A stretch of 64,000 bases of DNA, from NCBI RefSeq assembly GCF_000585215.1, contig NZ_AONC01000009.1:1-64000 (forward strand), in the 5' to 3' direction. Below are positions 32,692 to 43,876 of this stretch, one piece after another. Position numbers and translations under genes: made by a program. The notes beneath the pieces are model-generated. The model was not told the origin of the DNA and searched no databases. It worked only from the letters and a program-made list of their open reading frames with translations. This stretch comes from Imhoffiella purpurea (GTDB lineage Bacteria > Pseudomonadota > Gammaproteobacteria > Chromatiales > Chromatiaceae). Numbering within the stretch: the first letter of the stretch is position 1; each line of letters begins with the position of its first letter.

Positions 32692-34128
32692 ATGATGGAC
32701 TCGACCGACGAGAAGGCTTGGATCCTCTGGCTGCGACGGACCCTTGCGCTGCTGACGTTCGTCGCGGCGCTCGTGCTGCTGGCCGGTCTCGTCTCGGATG
32801 CAAGACGGATCCAATCCATGGAGATGGACCTCGCCGAGATGAACCATGTGCGTTACGGGCTGCTGGACGCCGACCAGTGGGTCGAACGTCTCTCGGCCAT
32901 CGTGGCCAAGCGCATCGATACCTTCGAGCTGACCGAGGCCAACCGGCCGCAGGTCGTGGCGGCGGTCGCCCAAGTGCTGAACAGCATGCTGGACGAGATC
33001 GAGCACTATCTGCGCCGACGCAATCTGAGAAGCGGCGGCAGCTGGATGGATCAGCTCCAGGGTGCGCTGCAGCAGGGATTGCAGGATCTGCTCGTCGACT
33101 TCGACAAGCTGAGGCGGAAGATCCCCGAGTATTCCGAGGCGGTCGTCGACCAGCTGAGCAAGCCCGAGACCAAGGAGGAAATCAGGCGTCAGCTGATCGA
33201 GCTCATCCAGCAGACCTCCAGTTCAACCTTCGCCGAGACCGACCGCATCCAGCTCGAGCGCCTGCTGGCGCGCTATGGGTGCAATCAGGTCGAGCGCTGC
33301 TCGCGCGATCTGGAGACCGAGATCCGCTCGGCGAGACGGCCCCTGCGCCAGAGACTCTGGATTCTGATCGGTCTGCTGTTCGCGCTCTTTCCCTTATGTC
33401 TGCTGGGCGGGCCGGCCCGCTCGGAAGGGATGGCGCTGGATGCGCAAAGACGTTCGAGCTGGGTGTCGATCGGGCGGCTGGATCCCTTTGCACTCATGCT
33501 GCTCACCGGGGCGACGCTGGCCTTGCTCGCTGGCGGCATTCTGACGCCCATGATCGAGATCGAGGCCCGCATCGCCGAGCTGCGGCTCGAATTCTGGGGC
33601 GAGCCGGTGGTCTTCACCGACCAGGTGCTCTATTTCCAAACCAAGAGCATCTTCGAGGTGGTGCGCATCCTGACGGCGACCGGCAAGCCCGACATGGCAC
33701 TGGTGGCGGTGCTCATCACGCTCTTCAGCATCGTCTTCCCGACGCTGAAGCTCATCTCGACCTATCTCTATTACTACGATGTCGGCTCCCGACGGGGCAG
33801 GGGCGCGCGTGCCAACCCCGTCATCGCCTTCTTCGCCCTGCGCTCCGGCAAGTGGTCGATGGCCGACGTCATGGTCGTCGCGCTCTTCATGGCCTATATC
33901 GGCTTCGATGGTCTGGTGGCCAGCCAGTTGGGCAGTCTGGCCAGGACGGGCACCGAGCCCGGCTCGGCGTCCGCTTCGCTTGCGGCCCAGGTCCTGACCA
34001 CCAACGGCACCATGCTGGATATGGGCTTCTATCTTTTCCTCTCCTTCGTCCTCGCGAGTCTGCTGTTGTCGGTGGTCCTGGAGCGGTCGGGTTTGGACCG
34101 CCAAAGGCGTAGAGATGATGGGCTGTAG
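32692..34128 (+). CDS. Membrane protein with C-terminal PqiA domain
   Basis: A 478-residue protein. One membrane helix lies at about 14-33, followed by a long polar, helical region (about 35-210) that is probably periplasmic or coiled. The C-terminal half resembles the paraquat-inducible protein A domain, with several membrane helices and the typical TKSIFEVVRIL, FSIVFPTLKLISTYL and SGKWSMADVMVVALF. PqiA proteins take part in lipid or envelope homeostasis with MCE proteins, but no mce gene is near. It starts 9 bases after dnaE and may be co-transcribed with it. Confidence 0.72.
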   Translation: MMDSTDEKAWILWLRRTLALLTFVAALVLLAGLVSDARRIQSMEMDLAEMNHVRYGLLDADQWVERLSAIVAKRIDTFELTEANRPQVVAAVAQVLNSMLDEIEHYLRRRNLRSGGSWMDQLQGALQQGLQDLLVDFDKLRRKIPEYSEAVVDQLSKPETKEEIRRQLIELIQQTSSSTFAETDRIQLERLLARYGCNQVERCSRDLETEIRSARRPLRQRLWILIGLLFALFPLCLLGGPARSEGMALDAQRRSSWVSIGRLDPFALMLLTGATLALLAGGILTPMIEIEARIAELRLEFWGEPVVFTDQVLYFQTKSIFEVVRILTATGKPDMALVAVLITLFSIVFPTLKLISTYLYYYDVGSRRGRGARANPVIAFFALRSGKWSMADVMVVALFMAYIGFDGLVASQLGSLARTGTEPGSASASLAAQVLTTNGTMLDMGFYLFLSFVLASLLLSVVLERSGLDRQRRRDDGL

Positions 34129-34145
34129 GAAAGGGTTTTCGATAG

Positions 34146-34582
34146 CTCTACGGCTGGACGACTGGCCGTCTGCCGGAATGGTTCGTCGATCGCTTTCCAG
34201 CCGACTACCACCGAAAACGTCTGTTCGACGAGCAACCCGATGCCTTGCTGCACGTCGGTCCCTTTGAGAATCGCGATGGGGCTCCGCAGGTCTCCGCGCC
34301 GGAGCGCGCACTGCTGGAGATGCTGAGCGACGTGGGCGTGCGCCAGCCGTTGCAGAGGAGGCCCGTGAACTCGTGGAAAGCGCCTACAGCTTGCGCGCCG
34401 ATGTGCTGCGTGAACTGCTACAGCGCTGTGCGAGCGTCAAGACCGTGCGGCTGTGTCTTCAGCTCGGCCGCGAGGCATCGCTGCCTTGGGCGGTAAAACT
34501 CGATCCGGCCGAGTTGCCCACCGGCAGCGACCGACCCTGGGTGTCCAGATCGGCCGATGGTCTGCTGGTGCTCAAACCATGA
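34146..34582 (+). pseudogene. Broken AbiEi-type antitoxin/transcriptional regulator
   Basis: Translation from 34146 gives RLPEWFVDRFPADYHRKRLF, then VSAPERALLEMLSDVGVRQPLQ, the pattern of the C-terminal domain of AbiEi antitoxins. Near 34356 the frame breaks, apparently by two extra bases. The sequence then continues in another frame as EARELVESAYSLRADVL through VKTVRLCLQLGREASLPW to a stop at 34582. The N-terminal winged helix is missing, and a stop lies at 34143-34145. The ATGA overlap with the next remnant is the arrangement found in intact AbiE pairs. It is the ruin of a type IV toxin-antitoxin gene. Confidence 0.62.
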
Positions 34583-34640
34583 ATCAGACCTATCTCGATA
34601 CCGCGCGTCTTCTGACGCAGGTCGCGCCTTTCGGCGTCGA
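34579..34640 (+). pseudogene. Truncated start of an AbiEii-type nucleotidyltransferase toxin
   Basis: The ATG at 34579 overlaps the stop of the AbiEi remnant and encodes MNQTYLDTARLLTQVAP, the usual beginning of AbiEii toxins. After about 17-20 codons all likeness stops. The conserved KGGTA-type nucleotidyltransferase motif and everything beyond are absent. The right edge given here is approximate. The toxin cannot be made. Confidence 0.55.
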
Positions 34641-34873
34641 TTCCTTCCTCGGATCCGGTCGGGCAAAGGTGCGACGGTTCGTTTCATCGAATCGTCTTGG
34701 TCCTGTTACATTTACGCAAAGTCGGCATCGCGCAGAGGCTCGCCGACTCTTGTTGTCGCGCTCGGAGACCGAGCGCTCCTCGACTCGAACCCAAGTCGGC
34801 GGTCTTTACCGCAGACCGATGAAATAGGTCTGACGGGGTGTTCTACACCTTGGAACGTCATGGCCAGGGAGTT
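34641..34873. other. Gene-free stretch between the AbiE remnant and the acyltransferase
   Basis: About 230 bases without a recognisable gene, repeat end or terminator. Reading frames through it match nothing I know. It should include the acyltransferase promoter, but no clear consensus is visible. Confidence 0.35.
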
Positions 34874-36064
34874 ATGTGCCGAATGGATCAATCGACGATC
34901 GACAAGCCGGATCATGGCGAACCTTACGTTCGACTCGATTTCCTCGATGCCTTGCGGGGCTTCGCGGCCTTTTATGTGATCCTGTATCACCTTGCGCTCA
35001 TCCCGAAGCCCAATCTCGACATCCCCGAATGGCTGCGTTTCTACACAGCCAACGGTGGGACCGGCGTCACCCTCTTCTTCGTTCTCAGCGCCTTCGCGCT
35101 CTCCTACTCGCTCGACGCTCGGCGCGGCGAGCCGAATGCGACCCTGCACTTCTATGTGCGGCGATTCTTTCGTATCGCCCCGCTCTTCTATGCGATGTTG
35201 GTGTTCTACTTTTTTCGCGACATCGCCGTCTACGACAAGGTGCATGGCACCGACGAGATCCTGATCAACGCGTCCATGCTCTTCAATCTCTGGCCGGATC
35301 ACATGCTGGGGTATGTCTGGGCGAGCTGGACGATCGGGGTCGAGATGCTGTTCTACCTCGTGTTTCCGCTCATCCATCGCCATGTTCGCGGACTCGTTCA
35401 GGGGATCACGCTCTTTTTCGTGTTCGTTCTGCTGGCGCAGGCCTGGGGTTTCTTCATCGGTCATTACGGTGTGCTGCTCGGCTATCTGTCGGCCGATCAG
35501 GTCGCAACGGTCAAGCACCACGGTTTGTTGTCCAATCTGCCGAACTTCATGCTCGGCATCCTCGCCTATCGGGTCTACTTCGACCATCTCGTTCGGCTGG
35601 ATCCGAAGACGCAGAAACAGGTTGGCGCGGCACTCATCGCGGCCTTCGTGTTTCTCTATACGGCGCTCCTCTCGGGGCGTTTGAATGGCATGCTTTGGGG
35701 TGGGCTGGTTTGGCAGGGTGTGTGTTACAGCCTGCTGGTTCTGGGGCTGGGGCTGAGACCGCTGAGCCTGTTGGTCAATCGTCAGACGGTTCGTCTTGGC
35801 AAGGTCAGCTACTCGCTCTATCTGCTCCATCCGACAATGGTCTTCGCCCTGGCGCCGGTCTATTACTGGCTCTATCAGGTCCTGCCGAACAAGACGCTGG
35901 CTTACGGCTCATCCTTCATCATCACCGCCTCGGCGGTCACCGCGCTTTCGCTGCTGACCTATCGGATGGTTGAGCGTCGCGGAATCGCATGGGGAGAGGC
36001 CGTGATCGGACGATGGATCAGGGGACGCGACCGCTCCGGGCGATCCATGATCACCGACGCTTGA
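34874..36064 (+). CDS. Acyltransferase 3 family membrane protein
   Basis: A 396-residue multi-helix membrane protein of the OafA/acyltransferase 3 family. It begins VRLDFLDALRGFAAFYVILYHL, with the catalytic-region His in the first helix, then RRFFRIAPLFYAML and WTIGVEMLFYLVFPL. It ends with VSYSLYLLHPTMVF and about ten helices in all. Such enzymes add acetyl or other acyl groups to surface sugars. The ATG at 34874 follows AGGGA; a GTG at 34838 and an ATG at 34883 are alternatives. Codon use is less GC-biased than in neighbours, and it lies beside the AbiE wreck, so it may have been acquired. Confidence 0.87.
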   Translation: MCRMDQSTIDKPDHGEPYVRLDFLDALRGFAAFYVILYHLALIPKPNLDIPEWLRFYTANGGTGVTLFFVLSAFALSYSLDARRGEPNATLHFYVRRFFRIAPLFYAMLVFYFFRDIAVYDKVHGTDEILINASMLFNLWPDHMLGYVWASWTIGVEMLFYLVFPLIHRHVRGLVQGITLFFVFVLLAQAWGFFIGHYGVLLGYLSADQVATVKHHGLLSNLPNFMLGILAYRVYFDHLVRLDPKTQKQVGAALIAAFVFLYTALLSGRLNGMLWGGLVWQGVCYSLLVLGLGLRPLSLLVNRQTVRLGKVSYSLYLLHPTMVFALAPVYYWLYQVLPNKTLAYGSSFIITASAVTALSLLTYRMVERRGIAWGEAVIGRWIRGRDRSGRSMITDA

Positions 36065-36136
36065 GCCACCCTGACACGCAGGATTCGCAGCCCTGATGCA
36101 ACCGAGCGATGCGTGACTCGGGCGTCCGGCAAAGGC

Positions 36137-37533
<1,397 letters not shown>

Positions 37534-37537
<4 letters not shown>

Positions 37538-39294
37538 CGGGTCTCCTCCGGGTCCGAGGCGGGCTGGAAGCGCATCGCGAAACAGGCGCCCCGGCCGCCG
37601 TCCGGCACCAGCTCGAGCCGGGCGCCGTTGGCCTCGACCAATGTGTTGGCGAGCGTCAGGCCGAGCCCGCTGCCCTGCGGCTTGGTGGTGAAGAAGGGCT
37701 CGAAGAGCCGGGTCATGATCTCCACGGGCACGCCGGGTCCGCTGTCGCGCAGACTCACGCCGATCCCCTCGGGATCGAGCCAGGATTCGAGTGTCAGCTC
37801 GCCGCCGTCCTCGCCCATGGCCTGGATGGCGTTGCGGATCAGGTTGGTCCAGGCCTGACGCAGCAGCTCGGCGTCGGCCAGGATGCGTGCACCACCGTGC
37901 CGGTAGTCGCGGCCGACCCGGACATCCTCGCGGCCGGCCAGACAGACGGCCACCGCTTGCTCCAGAGGCGCCGTGGGATCCAGCGGCCTGGGATCGGGAT
38001 GGCCGTGCCGGGCCAGCTGCTGGAAGTCGTTCAGCAGGCGGTCGATGCGCTGGCTCTCCTCGCGGATCATGCGTCTGAGCTCACTGGTGCGCTCGGGATC
38101 CCGGCTGGTCTCCAGCAGTCGGGAGGCCGTGCTGACGACGCCGATGGGCGTGCGGATCTCGTGTGCCATGGCCAGGGACAGCTCGCCCAGTGCGGCGATC
38201 TTGTCGCGCTGCAGCTCGCGGCGCTGGGCGTCGCGCGCCTCGCGCAGGCTCACGGCCATGGCGTTGAAGGCGCGCGCCAGCTCGCCCAGTTCGTCATGCG
38301 AGCGCACCGGGATCTGGGCGCGGAAATCCTGGGCCGCTAGCCGCATGACGCCCTGGTGCAGCGACTCGACCGGACGGACCACGAGCCGGCTCAGGAGCAG
38401 CCCGGTCCCCAGCGCCAGCAGGCTTCCGGCCAGCACCACGACCAGGATCAGGGTGCCCTGATCGGTCAGCAGTTCTCCGCCCCCATGGCCATGGGCCAGT
38501 CCGGTGAAGAGCACGGCCTCGACCCGTCCGGTCGCGTCGACCAGCGGGGTATAGAGTCCGCTGTAGGCGCCGCCCTCGGCCTCGCGGCTGTAGAAATCCT
38601 GCTTCAGCGCCAGCCGCTCCAGCCCGGCCGCGGGCAGTTGCAGCCGCTGGTCGTCCTGAGAGAAGGCCTTGGCGAAATCGCCCTGGCGGGGATAGAAGAG
38701 ACGCGTCTTGAGTCCGCTCATGGCCCCGAGCCGGTCCAGCAGGGCCTTGTCGAAGAGGGTGCCCAGGACCAGTCGGAGATGACGTTCCGCATCCTTGGGG
38801 ATGCGCACGATGGTGATGGCCGCCAGACGGTTCTCCGACCCCTGGGTCACCTTGACGACCGCGCTGTCCTGTCCCGGCTTCCAGGAGGTCGCAAGCCTGG
38901 CCGGACGCGAGGAATAGAGCAGCTCGCCGGCTTCGCCATAGACCTGGACGAGGTTGATGCGCAGTTCCTCGGCCAGTGGCTCCAGGCGTTTCGGGATCGG
39001 CGAGCGGCCCGGAGTCAGGTCGATCCGTCCCCGGCCCGTCTCGTCGAGCACGTCCGCGAGCAGCCGGGCGTTGTGATGCAGACCCTCGATGGCCGTCTGG
39101 TCGAGCCGCGCGGCCTCGCGGATCCATTGCTCGATGGAGGCCTCCATGCGTGCGCTGATCCAGGATGCGGACAGTCCTCCGGTGACGACCATGGGTGCCA
39201 GGACGATGGCGACGATGATCAGCAGCACCTTGCGCTGCAGACGGTTGGTGCGCGGGAAAGGCATCGACAAAACGCGGGGGTCGCTACGATTCAC
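37534..39294 (-). CDS. Membrane sensor histidine kinase paired with the NtrC-family regulator
   Basis: A 586-residue kinase. Membrane helix about 23-45, a large periplasmic sensor region (about 46-278), a second helix about 281-303, then HAMP (about 304-357). The phospho-acceptor His378 is in LAMAHEIRTPIG, and the ATPase domain has NLIRNAIQAM, DSGPGVP and GSGLGLTLAN. The sensor region resembles double-Cache folds. Another ATG ten codons in (MPFPRTNRL) could be the start. The signal it reads is unknown. Confidence 0.93.
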
Positions 39295-39429
39295 GAGGGA
39301 TTCGGGGGCTTCGGCCGAGCGGGGTCGGTCTCGGGTGGATCTTGCAGCGATCTGATTTCAAAGTGTTTGTCATGTTTGGGTGTGCGTGGCATGAAATTTG
39401 ATTAATCGAAGGGCAATGATTTCTCAGCG

Positions 39430-40419
39430 ATGAGCACACTCTTCATGCATGCCCTTCATCTTCGCAAAGACTGGTCCGTTCCGCACGGATCCCGACCGAA
39501 CGGACGGCGGCCCGACCATGATTCGAATATCGGTCCTGCCGCGCGTCTGGCGCTGGCCGGGATCGCCGGTGTCGGCATCCTCTTCATGACGCTCATCGTC
39601 ACCTCTGGACACCCACCCGCCGACGAGGCCGGGGTACTGACCGCCATGGCCGAGCGGGGAAGCCCGGGGGCCGAACTGCAGCTCGGCCTGGACTACCGCG
39701 ACGGTCGCGATGGGCTCGACCGGGATCCCGAGGCCAGCCTGAAGTGGCTCACCCGTGCCGCCGAGAACGGCAGCGCCTATGCCGCGGACGCGCTCGGGAA
39801 GCTCTATGCCGAGGGCGTCGGCATGGCTCCGAGCGCCGATTCGGCCGAACGCTGGTGGCTGATCGCCGCCCGTTCGGGCAACGCCGACGCCCAACTGCGG
39901 CTCGGCAGGCAGCTGCTCGAGGACGGTCGGCCGCAGGAGGCCCGGCAGTGGTTCGAGAAGGCGTCGGCCCAGGGTGTGCCGGAGGCTCGCGCCGCGCTCG
40001 ATCGGCTCTATCGGCAGCAAGACATCGCGGCCCGGGAGCCCAGTGCTTCAGGCGTGCTGGAGGTACTGGCCGGGCGTCTGCATTCGCTGACCTTCGCGGC
40101 GGTCTCCTCGCTCGCGCATCTGCTCGGGCGGACGAGCACCGAGCCGCAGAGTCTGGACGCATTGCGGACGCGGGCCGAGCAGGGCGACCAGCTCGCCCAG
40201 TATCGGCTGGGATTGCGCTACCTGAGCGGTGCCTGGGACATGCCGCGCGATCCCGGAAAGGCCGTCGCCTGGTTGAGGCGCGCGGCCGATGGCGGCAGCC
40301 GGCTCGCCGGTCAGGCGCTGGCGCGGATCGATTCCTCGGTGGAGTCGGCCTCGGCGACCGTTGACGCGCCGCTCCGTCTCGTCGCGCTGAGCGCACCCGA
40401 TGGTGCCGTCCATCGCTGA
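39430..40419 (+). CDS. Membrane-anchored Sel1-repeat protein
   Basis: A 329-residue protein with one membrane helix at about 37-58 and a C-terminal, probably periplasmic, set of Sel1-like repeats: LGLDYRDGRDGLDRDPEASLKWLTRAAENGSAYAA with two or three following copies, then a gap and another pair near 235-295. Sel1 repeats are protein-binding scaffolds. It is divergent from the sensor kinase gene and read in the same direction as the DUF599 gene. No specific partner is known. Confidence 0.8.
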   Translation: MSTLFMHALHLRKDWSVPHGSRPNGRRPDHDSNIGPAARLALAGIAGVGILFMTLIVTSGHPPADEAGVLTAMAERGSPGAELQLGLDYRDGRDGLDRDPEASLKWLTRAAENGSAYAADALGKLYAEGVGMAPSADSAERWWLIAARSGNADAQLRLGRQLLEDGRPQEARQWFEKASAQGVPEARAALDRLYRQQDIAAREPSASGVLEVLAGRLHSLTFAAVSSLAHLLGRTSTEPQSLDALRTRAEQGDQLAQYRLGLRYLSGAWDMPRDPGKAVAWLRRAADGGSRLAGQALARIDSSVESASATVDAPLRLVALSAPDGAVHR

Positions 40420-40473
40420 TCCCCCTTCATCACAGGTTCGTCTTCAACACCCCGCTTCCGGAAAGGATCCATC

Positions 40474-41304
40474 ATGTCGACACATCTCATGGCGCACGGC
40501 AGCGACCTGCTCGCCGCTCAGGTCAACCAGGACTCCATCGGGGGGATCCTGCGGTGGACGGGCGGAATCATGGGCCGGGAGGACGCCTCGGCCGTGCTGA
40601 TCAGCCTGTCGCTCATCCTGGGCTACCATCTCTATCTGCGTCTGCGGCTGCGTCACGACAGCGCCTACACTATCCAGTCGATCAACAAGCAGGCGCGGAC
40701 CTCCTGGGTACAGAGTCTCATGGACCGTCCCGGACAGGAGGTGCTCGCCGTTCAGACCCTGCGCAACTCGACCATGGCGGCCACCTTCCTCGCCAGCACC
40801 GCCATCCTGCTCATCATGGGGGTGCTGAACCTCATGCAGCAGACGGATCTCGGCGACAGTCTGCTGAGCTCGCTGCACGACGGCCAGGCCCAGATCCGTC
40901 TCGGGCATCTCAAGCTGCTGGCGCTGCTGGTCGACTTCTTCTGGGCCTTCTTCTGCTTCTCGCAGGCCCTGCGCATGTACAACCATGTCGGCTATCTGAT
41001 CAACGCGGGTCCCAACCGCAATCCCACCATCAGTCCCAGCTACGTGGCCCGGCTGCTCAATCGCAGCGGTCACTATTACAGCCTGGGGATGCGTTCCTAT
41101 TACGTCTCGGTGCCGCTGGTGTTCTGGCTATTCGGGTCCTATGCCCTGCTGCTCTCCAGCGTCGCGCTGGTGGTCGTGCTCTACCATATCGACCGCTCGC
41201 CCGAGGTCGACGACGAGGATGGGCGTTCCGAGGAGACGGGCGGGGAGAGGCTCCATCAAGAAGGGGCGCGGGTCACGAATCTCTTCGGCAAGGTTTCGCG
41301 CTGA
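40474..41304 (+). CDS. DUF599 family membrane protein
   Basis: A 276-residue protein with four or five membrane helices. The segment VQTLRNSTMAATFLASTAILLIMGVL is the DUF599 signature, and FFWAFFCFSQALRMYNHVGYLIN follows as expected. The C-terminus is charged and cytoplasmic. It starts 54 bases after the Sel1 gene and converges on nifS. The family has no established function. Confidence 0.87.
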   Translation: MSTHLMAHGSDLLAAQVNQDSIGGILRWTGGIMGREDASAVLISLSLILGYHLYLRLRLRHDSAYTIQSINKQARTSWVQSLMDRPGQEVLAVQTLRNSTMAATFLASTAILLIMGVLNLMQQTDLGDSLLSSLHDGQAQIRLGHLKLLALLVDFFWAFFCFSQALRMYNHVGYLINAGPNRNPTISPSYVARLLNRSGHYYSLGMRSYYVSVPLVFWLFGSYALLLSSVALVVVLYHIDRSPEVDDEDGRSEETGGERLHQEGARVTNLFGKVSR

Positions 41305-41422
41305 ACCGGTCTCGGAATGCCGAATTCCGGACGGCAGGATTCACCGATCGGTCGGGGGGTGGAGGAGGCGGCAGGGAGGCCGCCTATCCATTCGATGTCC
41401 GAGGTCTGTGGCCGGTCGAATG

Positions 41423-41444
41423 CGAGGGGCGCAGGCGCCCCTCG
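41423..41444. terminator. Stem-loop between the convergent DUF599 gene and nifS
   Basis: CGAGGGGCGC (41423-41432) pairs with GCGCCCCTCG (41435-41444). It lies between two gene ends that face each other, so it may stop transcripts from both sides. No long T-run follows on either strand, so the call is tentative. Confidence 0.5.
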
Positions 41445-41468
41445 TGATCGTTCTCGAGGAAAATCGAA

Positions 41469-42695
41469 TCAGGCGTAGGCCGGTGCGAACGCCTTTTCCG
41501 GCTCCTCGACCGGACCCTGACCGCTCCAGTAGGGCGAGAGCTTGCGCAGCTGGGCGACGATCGGCGGGACGGCCTGGATGACCCGCTCGACCTCGGCCAT
41601 GGTGTTGTAGCGCGAGAGCGAGAAGCGGGTGGTGCCGTGGGCGGCGGTGTAGGGAATGCCCATGGCGCGCATCACGTGCGAGGGCTCCAATGAGCCCGAG
41701 GTGCAGGCCGAGCCGCTGGAGGCGGCGATGCCGAGCTTGTTGAGCAGCAGCAGGATGGCCTCGCCCTCGATGTACTCGAAGGCGATGTTGGCCGTGTTGG
41801 GCAGCCGGTTGTCGGGATCGCCGGTGACGAAGGAGTAGGGGACGGCCTCCAGGATGCCCTGCTCGAGCCGGTCTCGCAGCTGGCGGACGATCGTCTGTTC
41901 GTGCCTCATGTGCTCCATCGCCAGCTCGCAAGCCTTGCCGAGCGCGACGATCGAGGCGGTGTTCTCGGTACCGGCGCGGCGCCCGCGTTCCTGGTGACCG
42001 CCACGCAGCAGCGGGCGGAAGCGGGTGTTGCGGCGCAGATAGAGCACGCCGATGCCCTTGGGGGCATGCAGCTTGTGCCCGGAGAGCGAGAGCATGTCGA
42101 TGGCCGAGCTCTTGAGGTCGATCGGCACCTTGCCGACCGCCTGCACCGCGTCCGTGTGGAAGAGGACGCCGGCCTCACGGGCCATCTCGGCCATCTCCAG
42201 GACCGGGAACAGGGTGCCGGTCTCGTTGTTGGCCCACATGACCGAGACGATGGCGACCTGGTCGGTCAGCAGGCCGCGATAGACGTCCAGGTCGAGCCGG
42301 CCCTTGCCGTCGACCTCCAGGTAATGGACCTTGTAGCCCTCCTTCTCCAGGTGCTCGCAGAGCGCCAGCACGGCCGGATGCTCGACCACCGTGGTGATGA
42401 TCTCCTTGCGGTCCGGCTGGGCCTTGAGCGCGGAGAGGATGGCGGTGGAGTCCGATTCGGTGCCGCAGGAGGTGAAGACGATCTCGGAGTCGTGCTCGGC
42501 GCCGAGCAGTTCCTGGACCTGCGCCCGCGCCTTCTTGATCGCGAGCCCGACCTTGTTGCCGAACAGATGCATCGAAGAGGGATTGCCGAACTGCTCGGTG
42601 AAGAAGGGCAGCATGGCCTCGACGACCTCTGGGTCCACCATGGTGGTGGCATTGTTGTCGAAATAGATCCCTTGGATTCCGGTATCGGTGCTCAT
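41469..42695 (-). CDS. nifS: Cysteine desulfurase NifS
   Basis: A 408-residue PLP enzyme that takes sulfur from cysteine for Fe-S clusters of nitrogenase. It starts IYFDNNATTMVDPEVVEAM. The PLP lysine is in SLSGHKLHAPKG and the active cysteine in SSGSACTSGSLEPSHV. Placement directly after nifU, with nifZ and molybdate genes nearby, favours NifS over housekeeping IscS. It is read leftward with nifU upstream by 130 bases; that gap holds two copies of a short repeat. Confidence 0.96.
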   Translation of the reverse strand: MSTDTGIQGIYFDNNATTMVDPEVVEAMLPFFTEQFGNPSSMHLFGNKVGLAIKKARAQVQELLGAEHDSEIVFTSCGTESDSTAILSALKAQPDRKEIITTVVEHPAVLALCEHLEKEGYKVHYLEVDGKGRLDLDVYRGLLTDQVAIVSVMWANNETGTLFPVLEMAEMAREAGVLFHTDAVQAVGKVPIDLKSSAIDMLSLSGHKLHAPKGIGVLYLRRNTRFRPLLRGGHQERGRRAGTENTASIVALGKACELAMEHMRHEQTIVRQLRDRLEQGILEAVPYSFVTGDPDNRLPNTANIAFEYIEGEAILLLLNKLGIAASSGSACTSGSLEPSHVMRAMGIPYTAAHGTTRFSLSRYNTMAEVERVIQAVPPIVAQLRKLSPYWSGQGPVEEPEKAFAPAYA

Positions 42696-42790
42696 GGTTC
42701 TGGCCCTGCTGGTTCGTGGTCTAGTGCTTCGCGTCGATCGATTCAGGCGCGCTCGTCAGGGCCGGATCGCCAGCGCAGGCTGGCGCGATC

Positions 42791-42824
42791 GCTGGAGGCT
42801 GGCCGCTGGAGGCTGAAAGCTGGG
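42791..42824. repeat. GCTGGAGGCT-type short repeat between nifU and nifS
   Basis: GCTGGAGGCT occurs at 42791-42800 and again at 42805-42814, with a 14-base period, followed by the variant GCTGAAAGCT. The same heptamer, on the other strand, forms a five-copy array at 57194-57228. Confidence 0.6.
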
Positions 42825-42825
42825 T

Positions 42826-43722
42826 TCACCCGTAGGCGCGCTCGGCCCTGGGCATGGCCTGGGACGGCAGGACGCGCACGAATTCGCCCAGCTCGTCGAT
42901 GATGCGCTCCTGGATGCCCTCCAGAGTCACGGAGGCCATCTGGCAGCCGGCGCAGGCGCCCTTCATGTCGACGTAGACGTTCTTGCCGTCGATGTCGACC
43001 AGCTCCACGTCGCCGTGGTCGCGCTGCAGGGTGGGGCGGATGGATTCGAGGACGGTCTCGATGCGGTGCATGCGCTGGAGGTTGGTCATCTTGGCCGGCG
43101 GGGTCGGCATGGCGACGGCGACCGACTTGGCCGAGGGGGCGAAGGTCTGACCGGACTCGGCGAGCACGCCGGCCAGGATCTCCTCGATCCCCTCGTGACA
43201 GGCGGAGCAGCCGCCGCCCGCCTTGGTGTAGTTGACCACTTCCTCGACCGTGGTGAGCTTGTTGCTGCGGATCGTCTCCTCGATCAGCACCGAGTCGACG
43301 GCGAAGCACTTGCAGACCAGCGCGCCTTCCTCGTGATCGTCCTTCCATTCCTCGCCGCGATAGTTGGCGACCGCGGCCTGCAGTGCCTCGCGGCCCATGA
43401 CCGAGCAGTGCATCTTCTCGGGAGGCAGACCGTCGAGATAGTCGGCGATATCCTGGTTGGTGACCTTCAGGGCCTCGTCCAGGGTCTTGCCCTTGATGAT
43501 CTCGGTGAGCGCGGAGCTGGAGGCGATGGCGGAGCCGCAGCCGAAGGTCTGGAAGCCTGCCTCTAGAATGACCTCGGTTTCGGGGTCGACCTTGAGGGTC
43601 AGTCTCAGGGCATCGCCGCAGGACAGCGAGCCGACGTCTCCGGTCGCGTTGGCGTCTGCGACGGCCCCCGCGTTGCGGGGGCTGAAGAAATGTTCCTGAA
43701 CCTTTTCAGAGTACTCCCACAT
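42826..43722 (-). CDS. nifU: Fe-S cluster scaffold NifU
   Basis: A 298-residue three-domain scaffold on which NifS-derived sulfur and iron are assembled for nitrogenase. The IscU-like N-domain has its three cluster cysteines ([23 protein letters not shown]). The central 2Fe-2S domain has CKCF and [11 protein letters not shown], and the C-terminal NifU domain has [10 protein letters not shown]. All ligands are intact and length is normal. The start is the ATG of [13 protein letters not shown] at 43722. A sigma-54-type promoter lies 77 bases upstream. Confidence 0.97.
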   Translation of the reverse strand: MWEYSEKVQEHFFSPRNAGAVADANATGDVGSLSCGDALRLTLKVDPETEVILEAGFQTFGCGSAIASSSALTEIIKGKTLDEALKVTNQDIADYLDGLPPEKMHCSVMGREALQAAVANYRGEEWKDDHEEGALVCKCFAVDSVLIEETIRSNKLTTVEEVVNYTKAGGGCSACHEGIEEILAGVLAESGQTFAPSAKSVAVAMPTPPAKMTNLQRMHRIETVLESIRPTLQRDHGDVELVDIDGKNVYVDMKGACAGCQMASVTLEGIQERIIDELGEFVRVLPSQAMPRAERAYG

Positions 43723-43798
43723 GGCTTGTCTCCTGAGTCGTTGGCTGGCGCCCGCGGCGCATGGCTTGAGTCTTGCAAAATGCTGATGACGATGATTC

Positions 43799-43814
43799 AG
43801 CAAAGCCTATGCCA
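43799..43814 (-). promoter_or_regulatory. nifU: Putative sigma-54 promoter of nifU
   Basis: Read on the minus strand, TGGCATAGGCTTTGCT matches the -24/-12 consensus TGGCAC-N5-TTGCW, with GG and GC at exactly the required spacing. It lies 77 bases upstream of the nifU ATG. Confidence 0.75.
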
Positions 43815-43876
43815 TATTTTCGTAAGCCTCGAATCCACTGATTCATTGACAATTTTCAAATCGGCGGGGATTTCTT

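Noticed and set aside
34453-34827. 124-codon frame running from the AbiEi remnant into the acyltransferase leader
   Set aside because: Only the piece beginning at 34579 resembles a protein family; the rest is out of frame with AbiEi and matches nothing.
39387-39402. Sigma-54-like TGGCATG-N4-TTGAT before the Sel1-repeat gene
   Set aside because: The required GC at -12 is GA and no activator site was seen, so it was not called despite the NtrC-family regulator nearby.
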